Source of the DNA: Clostridiales bacterium
Lineage (GTDB): Bacteria > Bacillota > Clostridia > Christensenellales > CAG-138
Assembly: GCA_019416935.1 (NCBI GenBank)
Contig: DXWI01000003.1
Coordinates: 96,151 to 160,150, forward strand
Direction of reading: 5' to 3'
DNA: 64,000 nt
A model generated the notes under the pieces. It did not search any database and was not told where the DNA came from. It was given only the letters and a program-made list of their open reading frames with translations. A program made the position numbers and the translations under genes. Below, in pieces: positions 25,291 through 34,793 of this stretch; the stretch's first letter is position 1, and each line of letters starts with the position of its first letter.

Positions 25291-25917
25291 CTTACATTGA
25301 AAACATTTTTGTGTGCATGGCCGCGCCGCTGATGATGGCGATGCTGTGCCTGGGGAAAAAGCACCGCCGTCCGCTATACTTTTGCATTGCCGGTATGGGA
25401 ATGTGCCTGCTCTCAGCGTATCTCAATACCTTTTTTGCCGGGCTTTACGGAGTCAACGCCCTGAACGCCACCACGCAGATCGCTCCGGTGGTGGAGGAAA
25501 TTCTGAAGTTGCTGCCGCTGCTGTTTTATCTTGCGATTTTCCAGCCGGACAGCAAGCAGTTTCAAATTGCCGCCGTGGTGGTGGGAGCCAGCTTCGCCAC
25601 CTTTAAAAATGTTTGCTACCTGACGCAAAACGGTGCGGAGAATTTTCTGTTTCTGCTCATTCGCGGCTTCGGTACGGGGGACGATGCACGTCGTCTGCGG
25701 CGCCGGTTACGGCCGCTGGATTCAATACGTTTGGGAAAAAAGAGGGCTGCGCGCGGTCTGCCTGTTCGGCCTTCTGTGCCTCGTCATCACCTATCACGCC
25801 ATCTATAATATGCTGGTGAGCGTGGGGGGTGCGCTGCAATATATCGCCTACTTCCTCCCGATTTTCACCGTTGCCTGCGGCTGGGGCGGCTATCTGCTGC
25901 GGCGGCGCGGGCGATAA
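25287..25917 (+). pseudogene. PrsW-like membrane protease, frameshifted
   Basis: Starts MTYIENIFVCM at 25287. The protein has about seven helices and the glutamate motif PVVEEILKLLP (EExxK) of PrsW-family proteases, which cleave membrane anti-sigma factors. After RGFGTG the frame is lost at a run of five G (25676-25680). One frame over it continues TMHVVCGAGYGRW and TYHAIYNMLVS, the two His-bearing segments expected for the active site, and ends at 25917. Removing one G restores about 209 residues. In context it could cleave a membrane regulator of the sigma factor. Confidence 0.75.
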
Positions 25918-26075
25918 TCTGTCCAAATACAAGCATAAGAGCTTCCTGCGGGCGGCTTTTTTTGCGCCCAAAGATCATTCTTAATTCTCTTTATTTTGGG
26001 TGAGTAATTTGACGAGTTCATGTACCTATATAAGTAAAAGGCTTTTTAAGACTATTTTGGAAGGGAGTGACTGTG

Positions 26076-26375
26076 ATGATGGATACCGGACAGCGCGTGG
26101 AGTGTGTCAAGCGGCGGGTGCTGGAAAAAGGCCGAAACTGGGAAAAGTGCATGATACAGCGACTATCGCTGTCGTTCGTTGCGCTTTGCTGCTGCCTTAT
26201 TTATTCAGTGGGGCATTTTTCCGGCAGATCACCGGGTTCAGTGCAGGGTCTAAGCGGCGCAACGATGCTGTTTGAAAATGCGGGCGGCTATGTGCTGGTG
26301 GGCGTCGTATGCTTTATTGCGGCGGCAGTCATTACCGTGCTTTGCCTGCGTTCGCGAGGCAAAAACAACAAATAG
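26076..26375 (+). CDS. Small membrane protein of the sigma/PrsW cluster
   Basis: Start at the ATG at 26076, 8 bases after GGGAG; in-frame GTGs lie just upstream. 99 residues: a basic N-terminus (MDTGQRVECVKRRVLEKG), a hydrophobic helix (about 30-48), a Ser/Gly loop (GRSPGSVQGLSGATM) and a second helix (about 68-90), ending in basic residues. The layout is the same as that of the 24322-24681 product (basic head, helix, small loop, helix), so the two are probably paralogues. Intact. Confidence 0.65.
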   Translation: MMDTGQRVECVKRRVLEKGRNWEKCMIQRLSLSFVALCCCLIYSVGHFSGRSPGSVQGLSGATMLFENAGGYVLVGVVCFIAAAVITVLCLRSRGKNNK

Positions 26376-26404
26376 ACTGAACAAACCAAGGAGGATGGGG
26401 AAAT

Positions 26405-28754
26405 ATGAGGAAAAGATTTTTGGCAATGCTGCTGTGCCTGTGCATGGTGGTTACGCTACTGCCAACGACGGCGTTTGCGTCAGGAACGGACACAGGCAAG
26501 GCAATACAGCTTGTGAATAGCGGAACTGCCGCAAATATCAGCGGCGGACAGGCCGGCAGTATTTATTTCGGCACCTATCAGCAAAGCCACGTCGCGTGGG
26601 GCAGATACAACATCGACCCCATCAAATGGCGTGTGCTGTCCAATGCGGATGGAAAGCTGTTTTTGCTCTCCGACCAAACCCTTGATGCATTTAAATACCA
26701 CAGTAATTTAGAGAGCGTGGCATGGGGAACCAGCACCATGCGTTCTTGGCTGAATGGCTACGATGCATCTTCTAATACCGGTGGCAACGATGGAATGGAT
26801 TACAGCACAGATAACTTCGTGGATACCGCCTTTTCAGAAAAGGAACAGGGTTCTATCTTCACAACGACAGTAATCAATGCCGACAATCCCTCTTATTCCA
26901 CCGAAGGCGGCATTGATACACGGGATAAGGTGTTCTTGCTTTCTCTTGCTGAAGCAACAAATACTGCTTACGGATTTACAGATTCAAACAGCGACACAGA
27001 TACCCGAAAAGCAACCAATACAGCTTATGTAGCAAATGGCGGCAAGTCAGGTACAAACCAAATGCGCGGTGCCGGCGTAGCCGACCGCTGGTGGCTGCGC
27101 TCCCCCGGCGACGATGCGCACGACGCAGCGCTCGTGCTTGGCAAGGGCAGTGTTGCCGATTCTGGGGCTTACGTGTCCAACGCTTACGGCGTTCGCCCCG
27201 CTTTTAACCTAAATCTGAATTCTGTTCTCTTCACATCTGCCGCCGCAGGCGGCAAGAACGGAACACTTGGTACTGTTTCTGAAATTCCAACTACCACCAC
27301 ATCGGAATGGAAATTGACGTTGAAAGACAGCAGCCGCAATTTTGCCGTAACAGAAACCGCCGCAACAGCACCCCCCCGGAGGTACAGTCACGCTGAACTA
27401 TACCGGGGCGACCACAGGGGAAAATGAATATCTCTCCGTAATGATTGTGAACAGCACCGGTGCTGCGACACATTACGGCAGAGTAACACAGCCCGCAAAC
27501 GAAAGCGGTGAGGTTGATGTTACAATCCCCGCAGGGCTTGCCGATGGCAGCTATACGCTGAAAGTGTTCAACGAGCAGTACAATGGCAGCGCGAACGATG
27601 ATACGAAGAAAACAGACTACGCCAGTGCATTTGATGAAGTAGCCCTTACCGTTGGAAACACCCCCGCACCCATTGACGCTTCCGTAACTCCGACTACGGC
27701 AAGCTATGATAAGTACACAGCGACAAGCGGCTTGACCTTTACCTTGTCGCCGGGAAGCTACAGCCTTTCCGCTATCAAAAATGGTGAGACTGCATTGACA
27801 AGCGGAACAGATTACACCACTGACGGCAACAGCTACACCATTACGGAAAGCTATCTTGACGCACAGGCAGTGGGCAATTTGACGCTGACCTTTGACATGG
27901 ACGGCGGCACCGCTCCAACTGCGACAATTACGATTTCGGACAGTAGACCTGCACCCACACATACCCATGATTGGGCTGAGGGCTGGTCTAAGAACGACAC
28001 CCACCACTGGCATGAGTGCGAGGCGGCTGGCTGTACCATAACGGAAAACAGCACAAAGGACGGCTACGGCGCTCACGTTTATGACGATGACACGGACATC
28101 TTCTGCAATACCTGTGATTATAAGCGGACGATCACGCCGCCTGCACATACCCATTCGTGGGCGGCAGCGTGGACAACAAACGTCACCCACCATTGGCATG
28201 AGCGTACCGCCACCGGCTGTACCGTAACCGAAAACAGCGCAAAGGACGGCTACGGCGCTCACGTTTATGACGATGACACGGACATCTTCTGCAATACCCG
28301 TGATTATAAGCGGACGATCACGCCGCCGTCCGGACCGACTGTTGCGCCTACGGTAGAGCCTCCCGACACCGCACCGGACAGGACGATTACGGTTGTCGCG
28401 GGTGATACGGCGACCCTGTCCGTTACGGCAACAGGCACGGAGCCGCTCACCTATCAATGGCACAAGAGTACGGACGGCGGGCACAGTTTCTTGCCCATCG
28501 GCAGCGCGCCAAACGCAAGCTATACGACTTCCCCCGTCAAAATGGCGAACAACGGCTATCGGTATTACTGTGTCGTCACAAACAGCGCGGGCAGTGCGCG
28601 AAGCTGCAACTTTATCCTCAATGTAATCGAAAAGGTAGATATACCCGCCACAGGCGACAACGCCGTGCCGGAGCTGTGGCTGGGTATTATGCTGTTAGCG
28701 GGCGCGGGGTTTGCGGCAAATCTTGTCATTCGGTGCAAGAAGCAGAACGGATAA
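26405..28754 (+). pseudogene. DUF6273 surface protein with sortase-type C-terminus, split by a +1 shift in a C7 tract
   Basis: Signal peptide (MRKRFLAMLLCLCMVVTLLPTTAFA), then a DUF6273 domain (FGTYQQSHVAWGRYNIDPIKW ... RWWLRSPGDDAHDAAL ... YGVRPAFNLNLNSVLF) to about residue 285. At seven consecutive C (27371-27377) the frame shifts and a stop follows at 27427. One frame over, the protein continues PGGTVTLNYTGATTGEN with Ig-like domains, two 62-residue His/Cys repeats, another Ig-like domain, and IPATGD followed by a hydrophobic helix and KKQNG, a sortase-sorting-like end. Six C would give a single protein of about 782 residues. The tract could be a phase-variation switch or an error. Confidence 0.8.
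27955..28327 (+). repeat. Two tandem 186-bp repeats inside the surface protein
   Basis: Two direct copies about 186 bases (62 codons) apart. The second halves (28055-28141 and 28241-28327) are nearly identical, while the first halves have diverged. Each encodes a module with HTH(D/S)W, THHWHE and KDGYGAHVYDDDTDIFCNT. The second copy has lost two cysteines (HEC to HER and NTC to NTR), so a metal or disulphide site seen in copy 1 is degraded in copy 2. Confidence 0.85.
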
Positions 28755-28770
28755 ATAGAGCTTAACAACA

Positions 28771-28800
28771 AGAGGAAAGGTCAAGCGCCTTTCCTCTTTT
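28771..28800 (+). terminator. Rho-independent terminator after the surface protein
   Basis: A 10-bp stem, AGAGGAAAGG (28771-28780) with CCTTTCCTCT (28788-28797), followed by TTTTC. Confidence 0.9.
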
Positions 28801-28864
28801 CATTTGCAGGTAGGCTTCCCAGTACGCTGAAAAGCCCGATACTGCGTGCTTTTCGGGCAAAGAA

Positions 28865-28901
28865 AAAGAACGCCGACTTTCTATCAAAATTAGCGTTCTT
28901 T
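28865..28901 (-). terminator. Terminator-like hairpin after tRNA-Met
   Basis: Arms AAAGAACGC (28865-28873) and GCGTTCTTT (28893-28901) with a 19-base loop. In the minus direction the stem is followed by TTCTTT. It lies directly 3' of the tRNA gene. Confidence 0.65.
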
Positions 28902-28904
28902 TCG

Positions 28905-28981
28905 TGGTAGCGGCGATCCGACTCGAACGGATGACAGGCCGGGTATGAACCGACTACTCTAGCCAGCTGAGTTACGCCGCC
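28905..28981 (-). tRNA. tRNA-Met (anticodon CAU), elongator type
   Basis: A 77-base cloverleaf with the CCA end encoded (TGG at 28905-28907). Acceptor GGCGGCG pairs with CGCCGCT (one G-T pair at 1-72); the D arm is ACTC/GAGT; the anticodon stem GTCGG/CCGGC has loop TTCATAC, giving anticodon CAT; the T arm is ATCCG-TTCGAGT-CGGAT. The paired first position argues against initiator tRNA. A CAU anticodon could also be the lysidine-modified tRNA-Ile, but the body matches Firmicute elongator tRNA-Met. Confidence 0.92.
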
Positions 28982-29127
28982 ATATGCAATTGATGGATGC
29001 GGCGACGGTTCGCCGCTACACTTGTAATATTATAAGAGAATTGCGCACCGGTGTCAAGCATGAGTTTTCGCGGATTCGACTTCGGCCATGTGGCAAACGG
29101 CGGTATCTGCCGCTGCGCTTTTCCCGC

Positions 29128-29679
29128 TCAATAGATCATCTCGGACAGGATTGACAGCCCGACCGCCTCGCCATCGGTGGGATTGTACAGTCGATGCACC
29201 GTGCCCTCCGTGAGGTAGATGCTGTCGCCCTCATGGAGTACGACGCTTTCGCTGGGCATCTCCACCTCAATGCAGCCACGGATTACCACGAAGCACTCAT
29301 CCGCATCGTGCGCGGCAAAGGTCTCGTGTCCGCGGGCCTTTGGCCGCAGCGTGACCTGCACGACCTCGAGCTTTGGGGTCAGCCCGCTCTCGATGTTGGG
29401 CTTGGGGGTAAGGAATTCATAATAGACATAAATATCGGAGAAGAACGCCTTCACTCGCTCGTTCTGCCGCGTCACATACTGTGCATTGTTATCCGCAAAC
29501 ATGACGTTCATGGAGATATTCAGCGCTTTTGCGATGCGCCGCAGTGCGGAAAGAGAGGGATCTACCATGCCGCGCTCGATCTGCGATAATCCGCCGGGGG
29601 TAAGCTCCGCCAGCTGTGCAAGCGCCTGCAATGTCAGGTTTTGCTTTTTACGATGCTCCCGAATGACATCTCCGACCAT
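29128..29679 (-). CDS. XRE-cupin transcriptional regulator
   Basis: 183 residues. N-terminal XRE-type HTH (about 5-60, LTLQALAQLAELTPGGLSQIERG) and C-terminal cupin barrel (about 105-180; HETFAAHDADECFVVIRG and HEGDSIYLTEGTVH carry the metal-ligand positions). Members sense small amino-acid-derived ligands and control neighbouring transport and catabolic genes. Here the neighbours upstream on the same strand are a YkvI transporter, ProC and an Xaa-Pro peptidase, pointing to proline or peptide metabolism. Confidence 0.9.
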   Translation of the reverse strand: MVGDVIREHRKKQNLTLQALAQLAELTPGGLSQIERGMVDPSLSALRRIAKALNISMNVMFADNNAQYVTRQNERVKAFFSDIYVYYEFLTPKPNIESGLTPKLEVVQVTLRPKARGHETFAAHDADECFVVIRGCIEVEMPSESVVLHEGDSIYLTEGTVHRLYNPTDGEAVGLSILSEMIY

Positions 29680-29779
29680 TTCCCACCGTCCTATAACAGT
29701 TTGCCGTGCCCGAACGCAACCGTTTCACGATAAAAAAATTGTATCATACTCTTTTGTCATTTTCAACAAAACGGCATCG

Positions 29780-30898
29780 TCATGCTGCGCAATCTCTGCA
29801 CGCCCGCTTTTTGATGCATTTGCGCCAAAGCATTCGCACATCCTTCCATACCACGGCGGCGCACAGGTAAAACCCAACATATCCGCAGAGCACGTACACG
29901 ATATTGACAAGCTTGTCAAACGACCATGTCAGCGCAATGGCCGCACCGATCACGGTTGCAGCCATCGCAGCGACGCGGCTGCGCTTCGATCGCTCATCCG
30001 CAACCCGCGCCGTCACCGTCCAAAGCAGCGGTACGGACGCCGTATAAATACCGAGGCATATGACGCCCGTGAACAGCGTCGCGGCCAATGGATGCAGCTG
30101 CTCCGCCAGCGCGATCATGGGCGCCTGCGTGCCCTGAATCGTGCGGATGTTTCCCATCATCGCCGCGGTCACAAGCATTACTCCGGAGAAAAACACCGCT
30201 GTACCCAGAAGAACGCCGTTCTTTGCCCTGCGCTCGCTTGACGCCTCCGCGCCAAGCCGTGTGAGAAACGTCATCAGCCAGATCATCGAAATGCCGATGT
30301 ACGACACCGCCGAGAGCAGCCAGTGATCCGCCGCGCGAAGCAGGCCCATCAATGCGATCGCCGCATCGGCTTCGGCAAGGCTGCCAGCGCCGCGAACGAG
30401 CGCGGCAATGCCGACCGCCAACACCAGTGCGATGGTGACCGGCCCGATGCGGCCCAACACGTTCAGCATGCGGTGAAAGCCACCGATCACGGTGATACAG
30501 GACAGCGCCGCGATCAATACCACGCCAAACGCAACCGGCAGCCCATACTGCTGTTCTAGCAGTGCGCCCGCGCCCGCCAGAATGACCACAAACGACATAT
30601 AGATCGAAAAGGTTGTGAACCAGTCGAAAAACTTGCCGATCACGGGGCCGCAGTAATAGGCGAATACGCTGCTGCCGCGCTCAAATTTCTCTCGGTGACC
30701 TGCCGAAACGAGCCGGACGCCTGCATAGGCCAGCAGCGCAAATACCGTCAGCACCGCGGCGAACCCGCAGAAGCCAAAGGCAATATAGTACTGCATGACC
30801 TCCTGACCCGTAGCAAAGCCCGAGCCGGTCATAAAGGCGACATACGCCCCCGCAAAGCGGAGAACCGAAGAGCGACCCGCCTTGTTGTTCTGTGTCAT
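29780..30898 (-). CDS. YkvI-family membrane transporter
   Basis: 372 residues with ten predicted helices. The N-terminal FAGAYVAFMTGSGFATGQEVMQY matches the unwound first helix of amino-acid transporters of the APC/LeuT fold and is typical of YkvI proteins. The substrate is not established for the family; proline or a related amino acid is suggested only by the adjacent proC and Xaa-Pro peptidase genes. The C-terminus is basic and Cys-containing. Gap of about 30 bases to proC. Confidence 0.85.
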   Translation of the reverse strand: MTQNNKAGRSSVLRFAGAYVAFMTGSGFATGQEVMQYYIAFGFCGFAAVLTVFALLAYAGVRLVSAGHREKFERGSSVFAYYCGPVIGKFFDWFTTFSIYMSFVVILAGAGALLEQQYGLPVAFGVVLIAALSCITVIGGFHRMLNVLGRIGPVTIALVLAVGIAALVRGAGSLAEADAAIALMGLLRAADHWLLSAVSYIGISMIWLMTFLTRLGAEASSERRAKNGVLLGTAVFFSGVMLVTAAMMGNIRTIQGTQAPMIALAEQLHPLAATLFTGVICLGIYTASVPLLWTVTARVADERSKRSRVAAMAATVIGAAIALTWSFDKLVNIVYVLCGYVGFYLCAAVVWKDVRMLWRKCIKKRACRDCAA

Positions 30899-30931
30899 TG
30901 TCGTTGTTTGCTCCGATCGTATCGCCCGGGA

Positions 30932-31768
30932 TTATTCCGATTTTTTGCCCACGCTGTCCATACGATCGCAGCTCTCGCACAGCGCATCCATCACGATACC
31001 GCGGAACGCATTCGATTCAAGCGTATGCACGCCCGCGATTGTTGAACCGCCGGGGGTACAGACGTTCGCCATCAGCTCCGCCGGCCGTTTGCCCGTTTGC
31101 AGAACCATTTCCGCTGCGCCCTCGATCGCCTGCGCCGCCATGCGAATGGCCGCTTCTGCGGGCAGGCCGCGCTCCACCGCGCCCATCGCCATCGCTTCGA
31201 TGTACATGTATGTGAACGCGGGGCTGCAGCCGCAAAGTCCGGTAAACGGGTCGAGCGTGGCTTCGCTGAGAAAATATGCAGCGCCGAGCAGCTCAAACAG
31301 CGCCTTACCGGTGGCCGCATGCTCCGCCGTTGCACGATTGCCCACAACAATGCCCGTGACGCCCTTTCGCACCATGAGCGGCGTGTTCGGCATCACGCGC
31401 AGTACAGGGCTGTTCGGCAGCGCCGCTTCGAGACAGCCGAGGGAGATGCCGCCCATAATGGAAATGACGAGCTGTTCCGCGCTCAGATGCGGCGCCGCCG
31501 CCTGCAGCACATTGCGCGCCATCTGCGGGCTCACCGCAAACACCAGTATATCCACGCGCTTGGCCAGTTCCGCCGCACCGCTGTTGCTGCCGTCGCTCAG
31601 AACGGTTTGCAAGCCAAGCTCTCCGCCGAGCGCGTGCAGCTTTTTTTCATCCACATCCGTGATGACAATGTTCTCCGCCTTCACGCCGCCGCTGGCGATC
31701 AATCCGCGAAAGATTGCCTGACCCATCTGACCGCCGCCGATAAACCCGATCGTTTTGTTTTCAAACAT
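30932..31768 (-). CDS. proC: Pyrroline-5-carboxylate reductase
   Basis: 278 residues, the normal length. N-terminal NAD(P)-binding motif GFIGGGQMGQAIF (about 8-20), FAVSPQMARNVL in the Rossmann part, the conserved MPNTPLMVRKGVTG (about 125-138) and the C-terminal TPGGSTIAGVHTLE. It reduces pyrroline-5-carboxylate to proline in the last step of proline synthesis. With a dipeptidase and a transporter in the same operon it may instead serve in redox recycling of proline. Confidence 0.95.
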   Translation of the reverse strand: MFENKTIGFIGGGQMGQAIFRGLIASGGVKAENIVITDVDEKKLHALGGELGLQTVLSDGSNSGAAELAKRVDILVFAVSPQMARNVLQAAAPHLSAEQLVISIMGGISLGCLEAALPNSPVLRVMPNTPLMVRKGVTGIVVGNRATAEHAATGKALFELLGAAYFLSEATLDPFTGLCGCSPAFTYMYIEAMAMGAVERGLPAEAAIRMAAQAIEGAAEMVLQTGKRPAELMANVCTPGGSTIAGVHTLESNAFRGIVMDALCESCDRMDSVGKKSE

Positions 31769-31797
31769 CGCTTTTTCCCCTTTCCGGCGCCATGTAC

Positions 31798-32937
31798 TTA
31801 CAGGTCAAGGATCATCAGATGCGAATCGGAATCGCTCATGATTTCGTTTCCGTTCTCGGTGATGACAATATTCTCCTCAACGCCCATGCTGCCCATGCCC
31901 GCTTGGAAGATCTCGGGCTCGATGGCGATGGTCATGCCGGGTTTGAGCACCGTGTCGTTATAGGTGACCATGGGCGCTTCGTGTACATTCAGGCCAAGGC
32001 TGTGTCCGTAACCACCCGTGCGCGGATGCAGATGCGCATAGGGCGACTTCTGAATAAACTGGAAAATGGCCTCGCATACCTCGCCCATCGTTGCGCCGGG
32101 CTGTGCGGCGCGGACGCCGGCATAGGTTGCTTCGCGCGCAACGTTGAACAGGTCGAGCTGATAATCAGTGGGCTTGCCGACCATCGCCTGCCGGATGATA
32201 TCGGAGAAGTAACCGCGGTAGCCGGGGCCACCATCCACAAGAATCATCTCATGCGCGCCGATCGGTCGATCACTCGGCGGGCAGTTGCCCTGCGAATAGC
32301 GTTCCACACCCGCGCGCAGGCCGAGCCATGTCGCCTCGTCAGCGCCCATCCTGAAGTATTCGGCAACGATGTTGCGATAGAGTTCCCGCTCGGTCATGCC
32401 CAGCTTGATCTCGCGGAAGCACTTTTCGATTGCACGGCTGTTGATACGGTTGACCTCGCGCATGCGCTCGATCTCAAGCGGCGATTTGATGCCGCGCATC
32501 TCCCACAACTGATCGGAGAAGTCCACAATCGTCGCATTGCTCAATTCCTGGAACATAGCCTGCTGATTTGCATAATTGAAGTGCAGTTTATGGCCGTAGC
32601 CGAGTTCCAGGCCGATGCGGCCGCTGAGCAGATTCTTTCCCTCAAGCACGGATGAGATACACTTTGCGAGCGTCTCGTAGCCGCCGATGCCCGCATAGCG
32701 GATGTCCTCGCAAAGGGAGGTCATCTTCGCGGTTTCCACGCCGCCCTTTGTGGTGCACAGCGCCATATCGCCATCGGCCGTCACGACCACAACGCCGGGC
32801 GTCGAAACCTTGCTGCTCCAGACAATGCTCTGAAAGCTGGAAAAATAGAACGTGTTGTTGTCGCTGGTAAAGATAACCGCATCGATGCCGTCGCGGTGCA
32901 TGATGGCGACAAGATTATCGAGCCGCTTACGGCAGAC
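31798..32937 (-). CDS. M24-family Xaa-Pro dipeptidase/aminopeptidase, native 5' end missing
   Basis: About 380 residues from KRLDNLVAIMHRDGIDA onward. A creatinase-like N-domain is followed by the pita-bread domain with metal ligands in ILVDGGPGYRGYFSDIIRQ (Asp, Asp), GHSLGLNVHEAP (His), IAIEPEIFQ (Glu) and VEENIVITE (Glu). It cleaves peptides with proline in the second position. The frame stays open to a start at 32991, but that part is antisense to the truncated S10 gene. The natural start, normally a few codons before KRLDN, seems to be cut off at the junction near 32920-32937. Confidence 0.85.
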   Translation of the reverse strand, partial: VCRKRLDNLVAIMHRDGIDAVIFTSDNNTFYFSSFQSIVWSSKVSTPGVVVVTADGDMALCTTKGGVETAKMTSLCEDIRYAGIGGYETLAKCISSVLEGKNLLSGRIGLELGYGHKLHFNYANQQAMFQELSNATIVDFSDQLWEMRGIKSPLEIERMREVNRINSRAIEKCFREIKLGMTERELYRNIVAEYFRMGADEATWLGLRAGVERYSQGNCPPSDRPIGAHEMILVDGGPGYRGYFSDIIRQAMVGKPTDYQLDLFNVAREATYAGVRAAQPGATMGEVCEAIFQFIQKSPYAHLHPRTGGYGHSLGLNVHEAPMVTYNDTVLKPGMTIAIEPEIFQAGMGSMGVEENIVITENGNEIMSDSDSHLMILDL

Positions 32938-32940
32938 TGA
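32918..32940. other. Junction where two genes with missing 5' ends meet head to head
   Basis: Left of this point the minus-strand M24 peptidase has lost its start; right of it the plus-strand S10 carboxypeptidase begins in mid-domain (LNSPVFLFGESYGTGR) with no start, promoter or N-terminal half. A real deletion/inversion or an assembly join would both give this picture. Confidence 0.6.
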
Positions 32941-33851
32941 ACAGCCCCGTTTTCCTCTTCGGAGAAAGCTACGGCACGGGCCGCGTCGCACTGCTGCTTG
33001 CGGAGCTGTTCGACGCAGGCGGCGTAGACGACAACCCGATGGGCATCTCGGTCAACGGGGCGATCTTCCTTGGCTGCTACTTCTTTGCCAACCTTCCCGT
33101 GGAGCAGACGGCGCTCAACATGTCCTCGATGGCCGCCGCCAACTGGTACCACAACCGGGAGGGCAAGCCCGATCTCGAAACCTTCTTTGAAGAGGCGCAC
33201 CGGTTCGCTGCGAACGAGTATCTGCCCGCAGTCTTTCACGGCGACGAACTGTCGGAAACGGAGCGCGCGCACGTCATCGAGCGCATGTCCTACTACACCG
33301 GTCTCAAGCCGGAATTCCTGCGCCGGCATCGCATGCGCGTGGACATCCGCGAATTCCTCGCGAACCTGCTCGATGACAGCAATGAATATATCGGCATGTA
33401 TGACGGGCGCTATAAATGGAAAAAGGAGGCGAATGTCAAGCCCGTCAGCATCACAGGCGACGATCCGGCCTCCTCGCGCTACACGCCCGCCTTCCTCGCC
33501 GGGTTCAACCTGCTGCGCAAGGAGCTCGGCATCGACTTTGACCGCGTGATCCGCTCCTCTACGCAGCATGTCAGTCATAACTGGATCCGCGATCTCAAAC
33601 TGACCCCCTCCGACGCACTGGCCGCCGCCATGCACAGGAACCCGAATCTCAAGGCGTTCTTCATGTCCGGCAAGTACGACCTCTGCACGACTGCCGGAAT
33701 CGCGCGCTATCTCGCCGCGAACTCGAACCTCGATCCCGAGCGCGTACAGTTTGCGACCTACCCATCCGGTCACATGGCCTATATCGGTCAGGAGAGCGCC
33801 CGGCAGCTTGCGGAGGATATGCGCGCTTTCTACGCTTCGACGCTCCGCTGA
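32937..33851 (+). pseudogene. S10-family serine carboxypeptidase, N-terminal part missing
   Basis: About 304 codons that start in mid-protein. The nucleophile motif FGESYGTGR is at the very start; the catalytic Asp (SGKYDLCTT) and His (YPSGHMAYIG) are present near the end. Full S10-like enzymes are about 480-500 residues, so roughly the first 150-180 residues are missing. An ATG at 33039 could start a 270-residue piece, but it would lack the catalytic Ser. Probably not functional. Confidence 0.8.
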
Positions 33852-33915
33852 GTCCCGGTTCCCTCTACCGCAGCCATCCGGCAGACGCCGCCAGGCGTTT
33901 TAACCCCTTCTCACA

Positions 33916-33943
33916 AAACGGGCTTCTTGACAGAGGCCCGTTT
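33916..33943 (+). terminator. Terminator-like hairpin after the S10 gene
   Basis: AAACGGGC (33916-33923) pairs with GCCCGTTT (33936-33943) across a 12-base loop; a short T run (33941-33943) ends the stem. The 230 bases between here and the TspO start hold no gene that I can support. Confidence 0.7.
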
Positions 33944-34176
33944 CCGTATGCTTTTATCCGCACGGATGCCCGGATAGCGCAGCGGCCAAAGCCCATTCAC
34001 AGGTCTTTGAAGGCGGGCGGCAAACGGCGCTCCTTAATCCGCCGTTTGGGAACTGCCGGCCCGTGGGTTCAGGCGTTTTTCGCTGCGATTCTCCCAAAAA
34101 GACCGCGCATCGCAGATTCGCAGAGCATTCGTCCGCCCGCGGAATAATCGCCGCGCCGGCTGCATAAACTCTCTTT

Positions 34177-34635
34177 ATGAACCAACGCATACAGTGGAAA
34201 CCGCTGCTGATCTGCCTCGCCATCCCGCTCGCCGTGGGCGGGCTATCGGCGCTGATCACAAGCAGCAGCATGGAAGCATTCGCCGCCCTGCGCCAGCCGC
34301 CGCTGTCGCCGCCGGGCTGGGTGTTTCCGGTCGTCTGGACGATCCTGTACGTTCTGATGGGGCTTGCCAGCTGCCGGTTCCGCAAGGACGCCGTTTCCAT
34401 CCGGCTCTATGCCGGGCAGCTGCTGCTCAACTTTGTGTGGCCGATCCTGTTCTTTACGGCGGCGGCGCGGCTGCCGGCCCTCATCGAGCTGCTGCTGCTC
34501 TGGGCGCTGATGCTCTGGCTTCTGCTTCGCTGTTATGAGCGCGACCGCAAAGCGTTTTGGCTGCTCGTGCCCTACCAGCTCTGGCTGACTTTCGCCGCCT
34601 ACCTGAACCTCGGCGTGCTGCTGCTCAATATGTAA
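34177..34635 (+). CDS. tspO: TspO/MBR-family membrane protein
   Basis: 152 residues with five membrane helices. Diagnostic residues are the W-x-P region (PPLSPPGWVFPVVWTILYVLMGLASC, about 41-66), NFVWPILFF (helix 3) and the final helix LWLTFAAYLNLGVLLLNM. TspO binds porphyrins and, in some species, modulates stress responses. No Shine-Dalgarno sequence is visible before the ATG and an in-frame stop lies 9 bases upstream, so translation may be weak or leaderless. Convergent with the YfcC gene. Confidence 0.9.
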   Translation: MNQRIQWKPLLICLAIPLAVGGLSALITSSSMEAFAALRQPPLSPPGWVFPVVWTILYVLMGLASCRFRKDAVSIRLYAGQLLLNFVWPILFFTAAARLPALIELLLLWALMLWLLLRCYERDRKAFWLLVPYQLWLTFAAYLNLGVLLLNM

Positions 34636-34725
34636 ATTCCGTTCCGCGCATCTGCAGATGTCCGGATGATCTTCCGTCGGCATTCGATCTGGCATCCCAT
34701 CCCCCTTCGTTCCGTTGTAATAACC

Positions 34726-34764
34726 AAAAGCGGTCAGGAGGTCTGTGCCCTCCTGACCGCTTTT
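34726..34764. terminator. Bidirectional terminator between TspO and the YfcC transporter
   Basis: A perfect 16-bp stem (34726-34741 with 34749-34764) with A and T runs on its outer ends. It serves the convergent genes on both sides. Confidence 0.92.
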
Positions 34765-34793
34765 ATCGTTCCGCAAAAGATATTCGCGTCGGA

